IMG/VR virus record: IMGVR_UViG_3300025417_000086
Coordinates: 1-24,942 of that record
Direction: 5' to 3' (one strand)
Length of the DNA: 24,942 nt
Origin: a virus
The notes below the pieces were generated by a model that saw only the letters and a program-made list of their open reading frames with translations, did not search any database and had not been told where the DNA came from. Below, piece by piece: positions 14,095 through 24,162 of the stretch. Made by a program: the position numbers and the translations under genes. How positions within the stretch are numbered: position 1 is the first letter of the stretch; every line of letters begins with the position of its first letter.

Positions 14095-17000
14095 ATGAAT
14101 CCTAATTTTACTATAAAACCAGATAAAGGATACGTTGATACTAATTTTATATTTAGTGTTAGTAGTTCTCTTTTAAGTCAATGTAATAGTATAGTTTGGA
14201 ACTTTGGTGATGGTACAGAGAAATTAATATATTCTAATTCTCCAGTTACCACAGCACAACATAATTTTGCTCAACCTAGTATATATTCAGTAAATTTATA
14301 TTGTTTAGATTCAGATAACACACCATTATCAGCTTTTTCTGCGAATATAAATGTTTTATCATTTGATGGTGCTTATTTTACAGTATCACCAAATGATTAT
14401 GGATATACACAATCAACCAGTTTTACATTTTTAATAAATGATGAAACTTTAGAAACATATGCTAATTTTTATTGGGATTTTGGTGATAATGTAGGAAACA
14501 GCACAGATCCTAGTCCCTCTTATACATATACAAGATCAGGTGATTATAAAGTTACACTTTATGTTTATGATGGAAATCAAAACGTAAAATACATATATTC
14601 AAAAACCATAAAAGTTAGATGGTTTTTAGCTGATGCATATTCAGGATACGCAAAAGCAACTCCAATTTATTTTAACAACAAATTAACCGGATATAATAAT
14701 TTTTTATGGGATTTTGGCGATAATACATATAGCAGAGAACAAAACCCAACTCATACGTATCAGAAACCGGGCAAGTATACGGTAAAATTTACTTTTTTTG
14801 ATTCTAATGGAAATTCAATAACAGATACTGATTTTATAGAAATAAAGTTTTTTCTGAATGAATCAATTTATTTTGATTTTGTTCCCCCTGCTACATATGC
14901 TGGTCATCTAAACAGATATCCTTTTAGATTGAACATAACATCAAGTTCAACGGATTCACATTACATAGATTTGGGAGCACAATTTTCTAAATCTTATAAA
15001 TATCAAGAACCGGAAAACAAATGGTCGTTTTTAAGACCACAATGGAGATTTTTAGACAAATCAGGAAAGCAAATAGATACAATAAAAACAATTGATACTC
15101 CTATAAAGATAGACAAGTATGGTAATCTGTCATCGACAGGGACAGTAATAGGCGTTTCGGGATTTGCTGAATTTTATTTTATTGATGATTTATACAATTT
15201 AGATTTAGCAATAAATAATCAACCATATACAACAATAATAGCAACATTACAAACTAGTGCTTTACCCATAAACAACGGAGATCATAATTATGATGATAAA
15301 ACTCCTAGTTTCGCAAATAGTTTAGCAACAATAACAGTACCACACATATTTTTAAGTAGAGATCCGGATTTTATAGAAATAACCGAAAATTTAAATAATC
15401 AAATACCAAAAATTAAATTTACAAATCAAAATATACCATTTTTAATAAATTTAGGTTTTAATAAAAATTATTCATATGATGATTTATATGATGGTAACAA
15501 CACACAAATTGTTAATAAATTTGAATTTGCTCACTACATACCAAACGATTCATCTTTTAATTTAAGTATAAATTTATCAGCCTTTAATTTATCAGGTAAT
15601 GAATTGAATTTTAATTATATTCCAAATAATATTCAATTTAATTTTAAAGATTCAAATGGATTCATATCAGGCGGGTATTATAAAGGAACTTTCTCATATG
15701 GTAGTAGTTCAATAGATAACTATATCACAGCAAATGGTTATTATCCAATTCCAAATAAAGCATCTCAATTTTATAATCCTGTTTTATGGATATCTAATCC
15801 AAATGCAGGAATGATTGCACCTTCTGTTTATTTTAAAAATCCAAGTTTGGATTCTATTACGAATCAGTATTTAGATAAAAGATATACTAATGCGTTTAAT
15901 ATGCCGATTTTATCACCTAAACCTGATGTTGATTTTTTTGCTACTAATTCATATGCTACATCTGGTTATCATGGAATCTATAGTATAGCTGCATTACCTG
16001 CACCAACATATCATGCTTGGATGGTTGATTCGGAACTTGATATGTTATACAGAGTATCATTTAAAGGTGATATATTAGTAACTGTTGATTTGCAAAATAC
16101 TGTAGTTAATAATGGTTTTATTAAATTAACTGAATATGTGAATGGTAAAGTTACACCATGTTCTGTTTCGGTGGATGGTAATAATAATGTTTGGGTTGCT
16201 TTATATGATACACCTCATGTTTTGAAGTTTGATAATAAAGGTAACCTTCTCAAAGCAGCTACCTTTAATCAAAATTTAATAACTTATCCGACTAATAAAT
16301 TCTTTTTAGATAGCCAATCTGCTATTATCGAAACAGATCCAAATATTACTCTCAATCCACCTTTGACATTGAACGATTTGATAATAAATCCAACCTTTGT
16401 TGAAACCGATTTAGATAATAACATATGGGTTAGTTATTCTAGTCCCGTTAGTGGATGGTTAGTAAAATATGATACTAATGGTACACAATTAACAGCATTA
16501 TCATATCCAGCATATTCTTGTCCACAGGAAATAGTTTGTGATAATAAAAACAATATATGGGTAGTATTAAGTGAAGATGTTGGTGCTAGAAATGGTTATT
16601 TAAATAAATTAGACTCAAAGGGTAACGTTTTAAGTTCATATGGGGCATTCAATGGAATAAATCATATTACATTAGATGTAAATCAAAATCCTTGGTTTAC
16701 ATATAGTTATGATTGGGTTGGCACTATACAAAATGGTATTTTTACAAAAATAGAAATAACAGACTTTAATTATTTCGATTATGGTGGGATGGATTGGTTT
16801 AAAACTAAACAACAATCTAGAAACATTAATAACGTTGATGATTTCAATAATGCAGATGAAACAGCATTAGAAGGAATTGCTAGTGATATTAAAAATAACA
16901 TATATGTTATACACTCAATAGAAAATAGAATTTATGTTATAAATGCAAATGATTTTACTTTATATGATAATTTTATAATAAATCCAAAAGGATTTAGTTT

Positions 17001-18078
17001 TAATTTAAGTGCGGAAAGAACACCCACATATATGACTTATGATCAGTGGAATAAGTCGTTACAAGCAAGTGGTGATTGGTCGGGATTTAGATGGTATAAT
17101 AAATACTCTGATATACACTATAATGATCCCAACAAGTTTTCGGTTAAAAATGGAACTTATTATAAATTTTTAAGTGGAAACTCATCAATAGAATATAATA
17201 CAAATAATATAAAATATTTTTCTATCTATGATAGAAATTATTATGATTTATTTAAAATTAATGAAAATTTTGATTTAACAAAACAAATAAAATCTTTTTC
17301 ATTCCAAGAATGTCTTCAGAATAGTCAAAATTTGTTTGACATATTTTTAAATCCTATTTTTAATAATACTACAAACGGTCATGATGCTTTGGGTACTTCT
17401 ACGTATGAAAAAATAGCTAATTTCATATCAAATCAATCGGACATAGATACTTGTGATGTTAATTCTTTATATGATCTATCTAATCAAATATCTTTAGATA
17501 CCGATGATTTTAGATTGAATTATCCGATTGATATTAGAAGATCTATGGATATTTTAAGTATAAATCAAAGTAGATTATTTGGTTCATATACTGATGATAG
17601 TTATAATTTTAACACCATAAGTAAAAATGGAAATGAAAACAGAGGTGATTTGTTAGATTCTAAAACATATGTAGTATCGGCTGGAATACCAATAATATTA
17701 AAAAAGAATTCGTTGGAAAAATATCAATTAATTAATACGGGTAAAATAGACACTAAGGGTAATTTAAATGCTTTAAACGTTTCTGTTAGTGGTAGTAAAA
17801 ACTACAGTTTGAGTAGTTTGGCTAACTATTTACAATTAGGATCAGATTGGGAAAGATATTATGAATTTTATTCATATAAACCATCAAATAATTTAACTTT
17901 GTCTGATAATTTAGTAGATTGGGATCTTTCTAATTTTAATCGAGATCAAATGATATCTTTTTTAAATAAAACAATTAATCAAAAATATCCAGATACATTT
18001 TTAAATTGGAATACAGATGATGGAGTCATGGAATTTATATTTACATATCAATTTTACAAAGGATTGGGTTTAATTTGA
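14095..18078 (+). CDS. Giant virion protein: three PKD domains plus beta-propeller
   Basis: This is a predicted structural protein of 1327 residues in the position where T4 has the outer-wedge gene 7. Three PKD (Ig-like) domains begin the chain. Their signatures are WNFGDG (35-40), WDFGDN (127-132) and WDFGDN (205-210), the last two followed by T-Y-x-x-x-G-x-Y-x-V strands. Residues 255-620 are beta-rich. About 630-960 is an NHL/Vgb-like propeller with repeated blade strands DGNNNVWVA (694-702), DLDNNIWVS (772-780), DNKNNIWVV (816-824), DVNQNPWF (861-868) and DIKNNIYVI (931-939). The C-terminal 300 residues include YPIDIRRSMDILSINQSRLF (1143-1162) and DWERYYEFYSY (1251-1261), possibly the baseplate anchor. 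No signal peptide is present. PKD and propeller modules commonly bind proteins or glycans. Baseplate location is inferred from gene order. Confidence 0.85.
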   Translation: MNPNFTIKPDKGYVDTNFIFSVSSSLLSQCNSIVWNFGDGTEKLIYSNSPVTTAQHNFAQPSIYSVNLYCLDSDNTPLSAFSANINVLSFDGAYFTVSPNDYGYTQSTSFTFLINDETLETYANFYWDFGDNVGNSTDPSPSYTYTRSGDYKVTLYVYDGNQNVKYIYSKTIKVRWFLADAYSGYAKATPIYFNNKLTGYNNFLWDFGDNTYSREQNPTHTYQKPGKYTVKFTFFDSNGNSITDTDFIEIKFFLNESIYFDFVPPATYAGHLNRYPFRLNITSSSTDSHYIDLGAQFSKSYKYQEPENKWSFLRPQWRFLDKSGKQIDTIKTIDTPIKIDKYGNLSSTGTVIGVSGFAEFYFIDDLYNLDLAINNQPYTTIIATLQTSALPINNGDHNYDDKTPSFANSLATITVPHIFLSRDPDFIEITENLNNQIPKIKFTNQNIPFLINLGFNKNYSYDDLYDGNNTQIVNKFEFAHYIPNDSSFNLSINLSAFNLSGNELNFNYIPNNIQFNFKDSNGFISGGYYKGTFSYGSSSIDNYITANGYYPIPNKASQFYNPVLWISNPNAGMIAPSVYFKNPSLDSITNQYLDKRYTNAFNMPILSPKPDVDFFATNSYATSGYHGIYSIAALPAPTYHAWMVDSELDMLYRVSFKGDILVTVDLQNTVVNNGFIKLTEYVNGKVTPCSVSVDGNNNVWVALYDTPHVLKFDNKGNLLKAATFNQNLITYPTNKFFLDSQSAIIETDPNITLNPPLTLNDLIINPTFVETDLDNNIWVSYSSPVSGWLVKYDTNGTQLTALSYPAYSCPQEIVCDNKNNIWVVLSEDVGARNGYLNKLDSKGNVLSSYGAFNGINHITLDVNQNPWFTYSYDWVGTIQNGIFTKIEITDFNYFDYGGMDWFKTKQQSRNINNVDDFNNADETALEGIASDIKNNIYVIHSIENRIYVINANDFTLYDNFIINPKGFSFNLSAERTPTYMTYDQWNKSLQASGDWSGFRWYNKYSDIHYNDPNKFSVKNGTYYKFLSGNSSIEYNTNNIKYFSIYDRNYYDLFKINENFDLTKQIKSFSFQECLQNSQNLFDIFLNPIFNNTTNGHDALGTSTYEKIANFISNQSDIDTCDVNSLYDLSNQISLDTDDFRLNYPIDIRRSMDILSINQSRLFGSYTDDSYNFNTISKNGNENRGDLLDSKTYVVSAGIPIILKKNSLEKYQLINTGKIDTKGNLNALNVSVSGSKNYSLSSLANYLQLGSDWERYYEFYSYKPSNNLTLSDNLVDWDLSNFNRDQMISFLNKTINQKYPDTFLNWNTDDGVMEFIFTYQFYKGLGLI

Positions 18079-18111
18079 TTGTAAAATTATAAAATTTAAA
18101 TAATTAGTAAT

Positions 18112-21100
18112 ATGGGATCATTTAATATATCAAAAAACGGAACATATCCATATGAAAAATATTTGATATCTCCAGATTTATTAAATCAAAATTTATATTA
18201 TTTTTTGGATAATCCTGTACCAGCAGAAAATATTTTTAGATTTGTTAATAATCCTAAAAATGATATAAATTCATTTTCTGATGTTTATAGTGGTGTCAAT
18301 TATGACTATGGGTATTGCAGTTATACTATATTAGTTACTGATAATCTCAAATATCTAACATCTTATTCGCCGGGTGTAGCTGATACCTTTACTTGGAATG
18401 TTTCAAATCTTAGAGTTAATAATTTAAATATTTTTAACTACATGTATATTGATTTCAATGGACCACATTTACAAAATAAGACAACAGATCAAAGTCATAT
18501 ATTTAATTCATATCTTTTATATCCTCAGAAATTATATTTAAAACCAGTATCAGTAACAGCTAATAATGATGGAACGTTTACACTAGTTACTTCTTCTGTT
18601 TTAATAAATTATGATGCAACATATTATGATGATATTAATGCAGAAGAATTAGCATATAGATACCATTTAAATTATAAAAATACACCCCGTAATTTATTAA
18701 ATATAAAAAACAATACTAATCCAATATCATTAGTTTATAGCTTATCAGCAACAAAAAAAGTCGTATCAAATCCTCTTATACAATTTACAAAAACTGATAA
18801 TCCTATATCTTTTAAAAAGATATTAGAATCAAATAGTAAAATAAGAAACGATTCAGGATTTGTCAAATATTCAAGTTCAACTACAAAATATTCAGACGGA
18901 ACGGTTAATACAATAGGACAAGTATATCCCGAAGAAATTCCTAATACGTTAAAAACGGGATTTAGAACTTCTTTCATTCAAGATTTAAATCCTGCAACTT
19001 TAAATTATTTACAAACCTTCCAACTATTCCAGAGTGCGGTTAATATATCGATTCCGAAGGAATCTCCCGCAAATGCAATATTAACAACTCAAATAAATTT
19101 AACTAGTACTGCTTTGAAGTATCAAAGTACATTTTATCTTGATTCAAATAATAGACCATTTAATCAGTTAACTGGAGTGCCCGGTACTAATTTAGAATTT
19201 TCATACATCGCAGATTCTCCAGTATTCTTTAATACTACTATGTCAGTTTTAACTGGAGTTAGTGTAAATGTAAATTTAAATACACCAATAAACACTTCCC
19301 AAAATCCATATGATACAGTCACATGGACAGTTCCATATCCAATTTATCATTATAGTTTCATAAATTCTTTCCAAGATAGTAATTTTAAAACACCTAGTGA
19401 CAGTTATAATTTAAATTTTAATTTATCTTCGGGAATAGTACAATCTGATGCAGGTTCTGCACTTATTAAACTATGTTTAGCTAGTGAATATGGAAGTCAA
19501 TTTTTAGATATTAACACATTTGCACCTAATGATTCTGCTCGTTTGGTTTTAATAGATAAGATAGTCAATCTTACTACCGACACGAGAATAACATCAGAAA
19601 CCAATAACGCAGTACCATTAGATTATTATGTACCTAACTATATAGATGTTAGTTTAGTGAAATTACTATCTTGTTTTTATGGTCCTAATGCAGAAAATTA
19701 TTATGATTTAACTACAAGTCCATATATTCCAGTTAATCAACTTGGAAATGGATTTAAAATAATAGGAGCAGCGGCATATGATAGTTTTACTGCAAATTTC
19801 AGAGCAAGTTTAAGTAGTTTTGACTTTAATGATAGAATTGATTCATCTTGTGTTAATACTGTTAACATTACAACAACAGCTTTACCGCATAATGTACCGA
19901 TTTATTTTAACATATTAAGAGAAAATCAAAATTTAATAGAGCTAGATATATCAAATATAAATAATGATAATTTATATCCATATAAAAATTTAACAAATTC
20001 AAATATAAGTTGGAATTTTACTTGCAATTCACCGCTATCTTCTAATATTAAAATATATTCTATAAATAGTATCAACGGAATTATAACATATATAACTCCA
20101 AATCAATCAGTTCCATTTGATAGCACCACACAAACCATATACGTTTCAGGTTACGGTCCAGCATTAACAACTATAACTTTATCATCACAAAAATACAATC
20201 AAACTTATACTATAAATACAGATCCAAGACTTTTTGATTTCTTATCTCAAAATAATTTTGTTATAGGAGAAAGTCCATTGACAGCTAAAAATAACACAGT
20301 CAACTTTACATTGACAGCTGGTGTTAATGTAGACGGTATTATATACAACATACCAGATTATGTTCCATTATATTGGACATGGACTAATGATTTAACAGCT
20401 TATAAAATAGATGGCACTCAATATAAAAGCGGTCAAGTTGATTTTGCATTCAATTTATCTTCTATAAATATTTCAGTTACATTACCAACAAACGTAAATT
20501 CATTTACAAAATTAACATTACCGTTTACATTAACTTCTCACTATAAAACAGAGACAGTTATAGCAAAATATTCAGCAGTTGTAGAAAACTATCCTGATCC
20601 TTCGGTGTTTAATTGCGATTTCAAAACACTTTTACCATTAGCTCAATCTTTACAATTTCAAACATTCGGACAACAATACAATTTATATACTAATCCGAAT
20701 TATTTATATACGGTAAATGCACAATACACATGGCTTAACGATCAAATAGGTTCAGCTATAGTTGCAGACACGAGAAGTAAACAGAATGTAATAACAAGGC
20801 CAAATACAGATTTGAATAAATATGTATTTTATACAAATACTGATGTTTTACCTAAATTAAAGGCGGCATATTACCAATGGAATATTACTGATAATTTAGG
20901 TACTAATTTTAAATTAAGTTCAACTAATATAAATAATATTTCAGCATTACCTTATAGTGTAAGATCAGGAGCAACTACCACTTATGTTAATTTATGTGCA
21001 ATTTCAGCTAGTCCCGTTGGTTGGAGTTTTAAACATGATATAGTATCAACTACTATAATTAACACAATACCAGAAAATCAATTTTATACGAGTCCTGAAT

Positions 21101-24100
21101 TTATAGTATATCCACCATATACTTGGCAAACTGGTAACAGTGGATATTTGACATTAATAGATAATACAAATTATACATTATCAATTGCTCCTACTGCATA
21201 TGATAATAAAAAATCAGGAACTCAAAATTTTTATTTTTCGGCAAATGTAGTTGGTACTGAATATGATTACATTTTTGGAAATATTCCAACAATATATTCA
21301 TCAAATAATCAAATAGCTTCTTTCGAAATACCATATTTATATAATGGTAGTCCAACAGGATTAAGATCAGTATTTGGTTTAAATACAAAACTTACAGCAT
21401 ATAGTAATTTATATCCGAAATATCCAAATATAAAAGATTTAAGTTTTACCTCTGTAAAATCCAATAGTTCTATATATGTAGATTATTATAGATTAACAGC
21501 AACTACTGTTGATTTTAGTGGATCAACAAATCCAACAAATGCATTCTATCAATCACCTAGAGTAGTACCATACCAAGAATGCACATTAGAAGTTTCTGCG
21601 GTCGATACTGCTATTGTATTTGATTATCATGCAGCAACGCAATTCTCAGCTTCTTTTAATCCAGTTACTTCGATAAATTTAGATAATAATATATTCGTCG
21701 GTGTTGTTCAAACAATAACACCACCAAATACAGCAAATAGTCCAGTTAGATTAATACAATCAGCATTACAAGGCACAGTTACATATATGATTTCAAGTAG
21801 ACATTGGGTTGAACATATAACAGTACCTGCATTGAATGGAATATATGATCTATTCAGTCTATATGTTGGAGATGCTACAAATCCATTTACAGTTGATCCT
21901 TATGTAATGAATCCATTAATTTTAAGTGCAACTTCTAATTTCAATGTTAACATACCTTCAAGTACATTCGGATTATATAATAACTATAACGGTAATACTA
22001 ATTTATGGAATAGCGTATCGCAAACCTCAAATTTAGAACCGAAAACAATATATGCGTATACAACAAGCGTAAAACCTGATATTTATTTGGGAACATATTA
22101 TGCATTGACAGGAGAACCTGTAAGAATAGAATTTCAAACACCCGAATTAGCAAATCAAAATGTAATTGATGGTTTAACTAATTTGGTTGATAATATTCAA
22201 ATAACATCATATAGAATAAATTTTGGTGACGGTATTTCTGAATATCATAACATAAATGACGTAATACAACATTCTTATTCTTCAGCTGGTGTTTATATTT
22301 TATCTTATGATGTAAATTACAATAACGGAACGAATGAAAATTTCCAATTATTGAATAGTCCGATAACAATTTACGAGAATTGGCCTACCTTTGATCAATC
22401 TCAAATTAGATTAATAAATGAAACATTAGCTTTACCTTGGACATTAGATCAAATAGAAATACAGCCAAACGAATTTGGAGATGTCGATATATTCAATACA
22501 GCAATTTCTAGATTATATGATTGTTTTGATTATCTAAAATATAATTGCCAAACTATCAATACAGATTCTCCCACTTTATTTTATGGGTGGTTAGGATCTA
22601 ATAGTTCAGATTTATCAAGAGGTATACAGTGGCATACTGTAAATTACAATTCTTATTATTATACAGAAGTACAAAATGCAGTATCTAATGGTACTACTAA
22701 CTTTCAATCATTAATTGATTCAGTAGTTACTAAAAATTATTTATTCTTCATTGATAATGGTAATATAAGAGGATTTTATGGTTATAAGATACCAGCTGAA
22801 ATACCATTTCATAATATTAAACAAATTTCTCAATTATTAGTAAATCCAGTATCAATTGATTTTGACGAAGTTAATAACAATCTTTATGTAGTTGATAATT
22901 TTAAAAATAAAGTCCATAAACTTAATTTAAGTTATGGTATTACTCCGGAAATCAATATACAATTATCTATTGGTAATTTTGGTAATAGAGGTGATACAAA
23001 CAAATTCAACAATCCAAATTTAATAAGATTTGATAAAAACGATCAAACTGTTTTTGTTTTAGACTTTGGAAACAAATGTATAAAACATTATACTAGAGAT
23101 TTAAATTGGATGTATACATATTTTACATCAGACTTTTTAAAACAAAACTATGACCCGATATCATTTGCAATTCATCCAACTACTTCACTAGTATACGTTT
23201 TAACTAAAAATTCATTAATTTATGTTTTTGATAATAAAGGAGAATTAATTAATTCATTTGAATTACCTGAAGTATTAGCAGAAGGATTGAGTTTCAAAAA
23301 TTCATTAATATTCGATCAAGGTGGTAATTTTATATACATAACAACTAATAATATAATATTTAAATATTCTATATTAGGGGTATTCATATCGACAGTAAAC
23401 ATACCAAATAATAACAATGAATTAGTTTATGTTAATTCTAGAACATCATATGACCAATCTCTAATTTTCATAACTTCAAATTCATTAATAAAGTGTCAAG
23501 ATATAGTTAGTTTATTTAGAATAGGTCAAGGATTAGGTAATCAATATTGGACAAGAGAACAAACCTACGCATATAGGGATGAATTTACCCAAGATATAGT
23601 TTATAATAGAGCATTTACTAGATTTATACAAAATATTAAAAGTTTTAGAAATGTGTTTGATTCTAAATTTGTAATTGTAACAGAACCAAAACCATATGGA
23701 ACTGTTAGTTATTTTTCAAAATTACCGATATACGTAGATTCTAGACCTGTTTTTTCAAGTTATATTGAAAACGAAGAAATAGGAGTTGGTGTAAATGAAT
23801 TTAATATACCTCAAGTTATAAACAGAGAAATATCTAAAATTTATGATAGTTTAAATACTTTATTAAATTATATTTCTATTACAAATGCAGTGACATTAAC
23901 TGGAATTAATTTAGGTTGTTCAGAACCATTTTGTTGGTCTTGGAAAGCTATGAGTTGCTATAATTTAACATTACCTGTAATTCGTATTTGTAATATAAAT
24001 CCTATAACTTATTCTGAATTAAGATCATCAAACGCATCTATTTACAGTTATGCACCAACTGTAACTTCATCAGATTTTCCTAATCCGTTTTCTTGGGGAT

Positions 24101-24147
24101 TAGCAACATCTAATTGTTGTAATGAAAATATCAGTCCTTTAGGGTAA
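18112..24147 (+). CDS. Giant virion protein: long beta-rich arm, PKD domain, beta-propeller, Cys-rich end
   Basis: This is a predicted structural protein of 2011 residues. The first 1340 residues are Asn/Ser/Thr/Tyr-rich and beta-rich, probably a chain of Ig-like or other sandwich domains forming an arm or spike. A single PKD-like domain follows at about 1345-1420 (RINFGDG at 1368-1374, then QHSYSSAGVYILSYDV). About 1575-1860 is an NHL-like propeller, with VSIDFDEVNNNLYVVDNF, IRFDKNDQTVFVLDFGNKCI and LIYVFDNKGELINSF as blades. The last 80 residues hold six Cys (1936, 1941, 1949, 1960, 2002, 2003), including GCSEPFCWSWKAMSCY. It is cytoplasmically made, with no signal peptide. It shares PKD-before-propeller order with the preceding giant protein. 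A distal baseplate or receptor-contact role is inferred from architecture and place. Confidence 0.85.
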   Translation: MGSFNISKNGTYPYEKYLISPDLLNQNLYYFLDNPVPAENIFRFVNNPKNDINSFSDVYSGVNYDYGYCSYTILVTDNLKYLTSYSPGVADTFTWNVSNLRVNNLNIFNYMYIDFNGPHLQNKTTDQSHIFNSYLLYPQKLYLKPVSVTANNDGTFTLVTSSVLINYDATYYDDINAEELAYRYHLNYKNTPRNLLNIKNNTNPISLVYSLSATKKVVSNPLIQFTKTDNPISFKKILESNSKIRNDSGFVKYSSSTTKYSDGTVNTIGQVYPEEIPNTLKTGFRTSFIQDLNPATLNYLQTFQLFQSAVNISIPKESPANAILTTQINLTSTALKYQSTFYLDSNNRPFNQLTGVPGTNLEFSYIADSPVFFNTTMSVLTGVSVNVNLNTPINTSQNPYDTVTWTVPYPIYHYSFINSFQDSNFKTPSDSYNLNFNLSSGIVQSDAGSALIKLCLASEYGSQFLDINTFAPNDSARLVLIDKIVNLTTDTRITSETNNAVPLDYYVPNYIDVSLVKLLSCFYGPNAENYYDLTTSPYIPVNQLGNGFKIIGAAAYDSFTANFRASLSSFDFNDRIDSSCVNTVNITTTALPHNVPIYFNILRENQNLIELDISNINNDNLYPYKNLTNSNISWNFTCNSPLSSNIKIYSINSINGIITYITPNQSVPFDSTTQTIYVSGYGPALTTITLSSQKYNQTYTINTDPRLFDFLSQNNFVIGESPLTAKNNTVNFTLTAGVNVDGIIYNIPDYVPLYWTWTNDLTAYKIDGTQYKSGQVDFAFNLSSINISVTLPTNVNSFTKLTLPFTLTSHYKTETVIAKYSAVVENYPDPSVFNCDFKTLLPLAQSLQFQTFGQQYNLYTNPNYLYTVNAQYTWLNDQIGSAIVADTRSKQNVITRPNTDLNKYVFYTNTDVLPKLKAAYYQWNITDNLGTNFKLSSTNINNISALPYSVRSGATTTYVNLCAISASPVGWSFKHDIVSTTIINTIPENQFYTSPEFIVYPPYTWQTGNSGYLTLIDNTNYTLSIAPTAYDNKKSGTQNFYFSANVVGTEYDYIFGNIPTIYSSNNQIASFEIPYLYNGSPTGLRSVFGLNTKLTAYSNLYPKYPNIKDLSFTSVKSNSSIYVDYYRLTATTVDFSGSTNPTNAFYQSPRVVPYQECTLEVSAVDTAIVFDYHAATQFSASFNPVTSINLDNNIFVGVVQTITPPNTANSPVRLIQSALQGTVTYMISSRHWVEHITVPALNGIYDLFSLYVGDATNPFTVDPYVMNPLILSATSNFNVNIPSSTFGLYNNYNGNTNLWNSVSQTSNLEPKTIYAYTTSVKPDIYLGTYYALTGEPVRIEFQTPELANQNVIDGLTNLVDNIQITSYRINFGDGISEYHNINDVIQHSYSSAGVYILSYDVNYNNGTNENFQLLNSPITIYENWPTFDQSQIRLINETLALPWTLDQIEIQPNEFGDVDIFNTAISRLYDCFDYLKYNCQTINTDSPTLFYGWLGSNSSDLSRGIQWHTVNYNSYYYTEVQNAVSNGTTNFQSLIDSVVTKNYLFFIDNGNIRGFYGYKIPAEIPFHNIKQISQLLVNPVSIDFDEVNNNLYVVDNFKNKVHKLNLSYGITPEINIQLSIGNFGNRGDTNKFNNPNLIRFDKNDQTVFVLDFGNKCIKHYTRDLNWMYTYFTSDFLKQNYDPISFAIHPTTSLVYVLTKNSLIYVFDNKGELINSFELPEVLAEGLSFKNSLIFDQGGNFIYITTNNIIFKYSILGVFISTVNIPNNNNELVYVNSRTSYDQSLIFITSNSLIKCQDIVSLFRIGQGLGNQYWTREQTYAYRDEFTQDIVYNRAFTRFIQNIKSFRNVFDSKFVIVTEPKPYGTVSYFSKLPIYVDSRPVFSSYIENEEIGVGVNEFNIPQVINREISKIYDSLNTLLNYISITNAVTLTGINLGCSEPFCWSWKAMSCYNLTLPVIRICNINPITYSELRSSNASIYSYAPTVTSSDFPNPFSWGLATSNCCNENISPLG

Positions 24148-24156
24148 TTATTAATA
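24145..24156 (+). promoter_or_regulatory. Leader TAATTATTAATA before the fibre-like gene
   Basis: This is a third copy of the 12-base leader seen before gp25 and gp6, here starting at the preceding gene's stop codon (24145-24147) and six bases further from its ATG (24163). Confidence 0.35.
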
Positions 24157-24162
24157 TTAATC

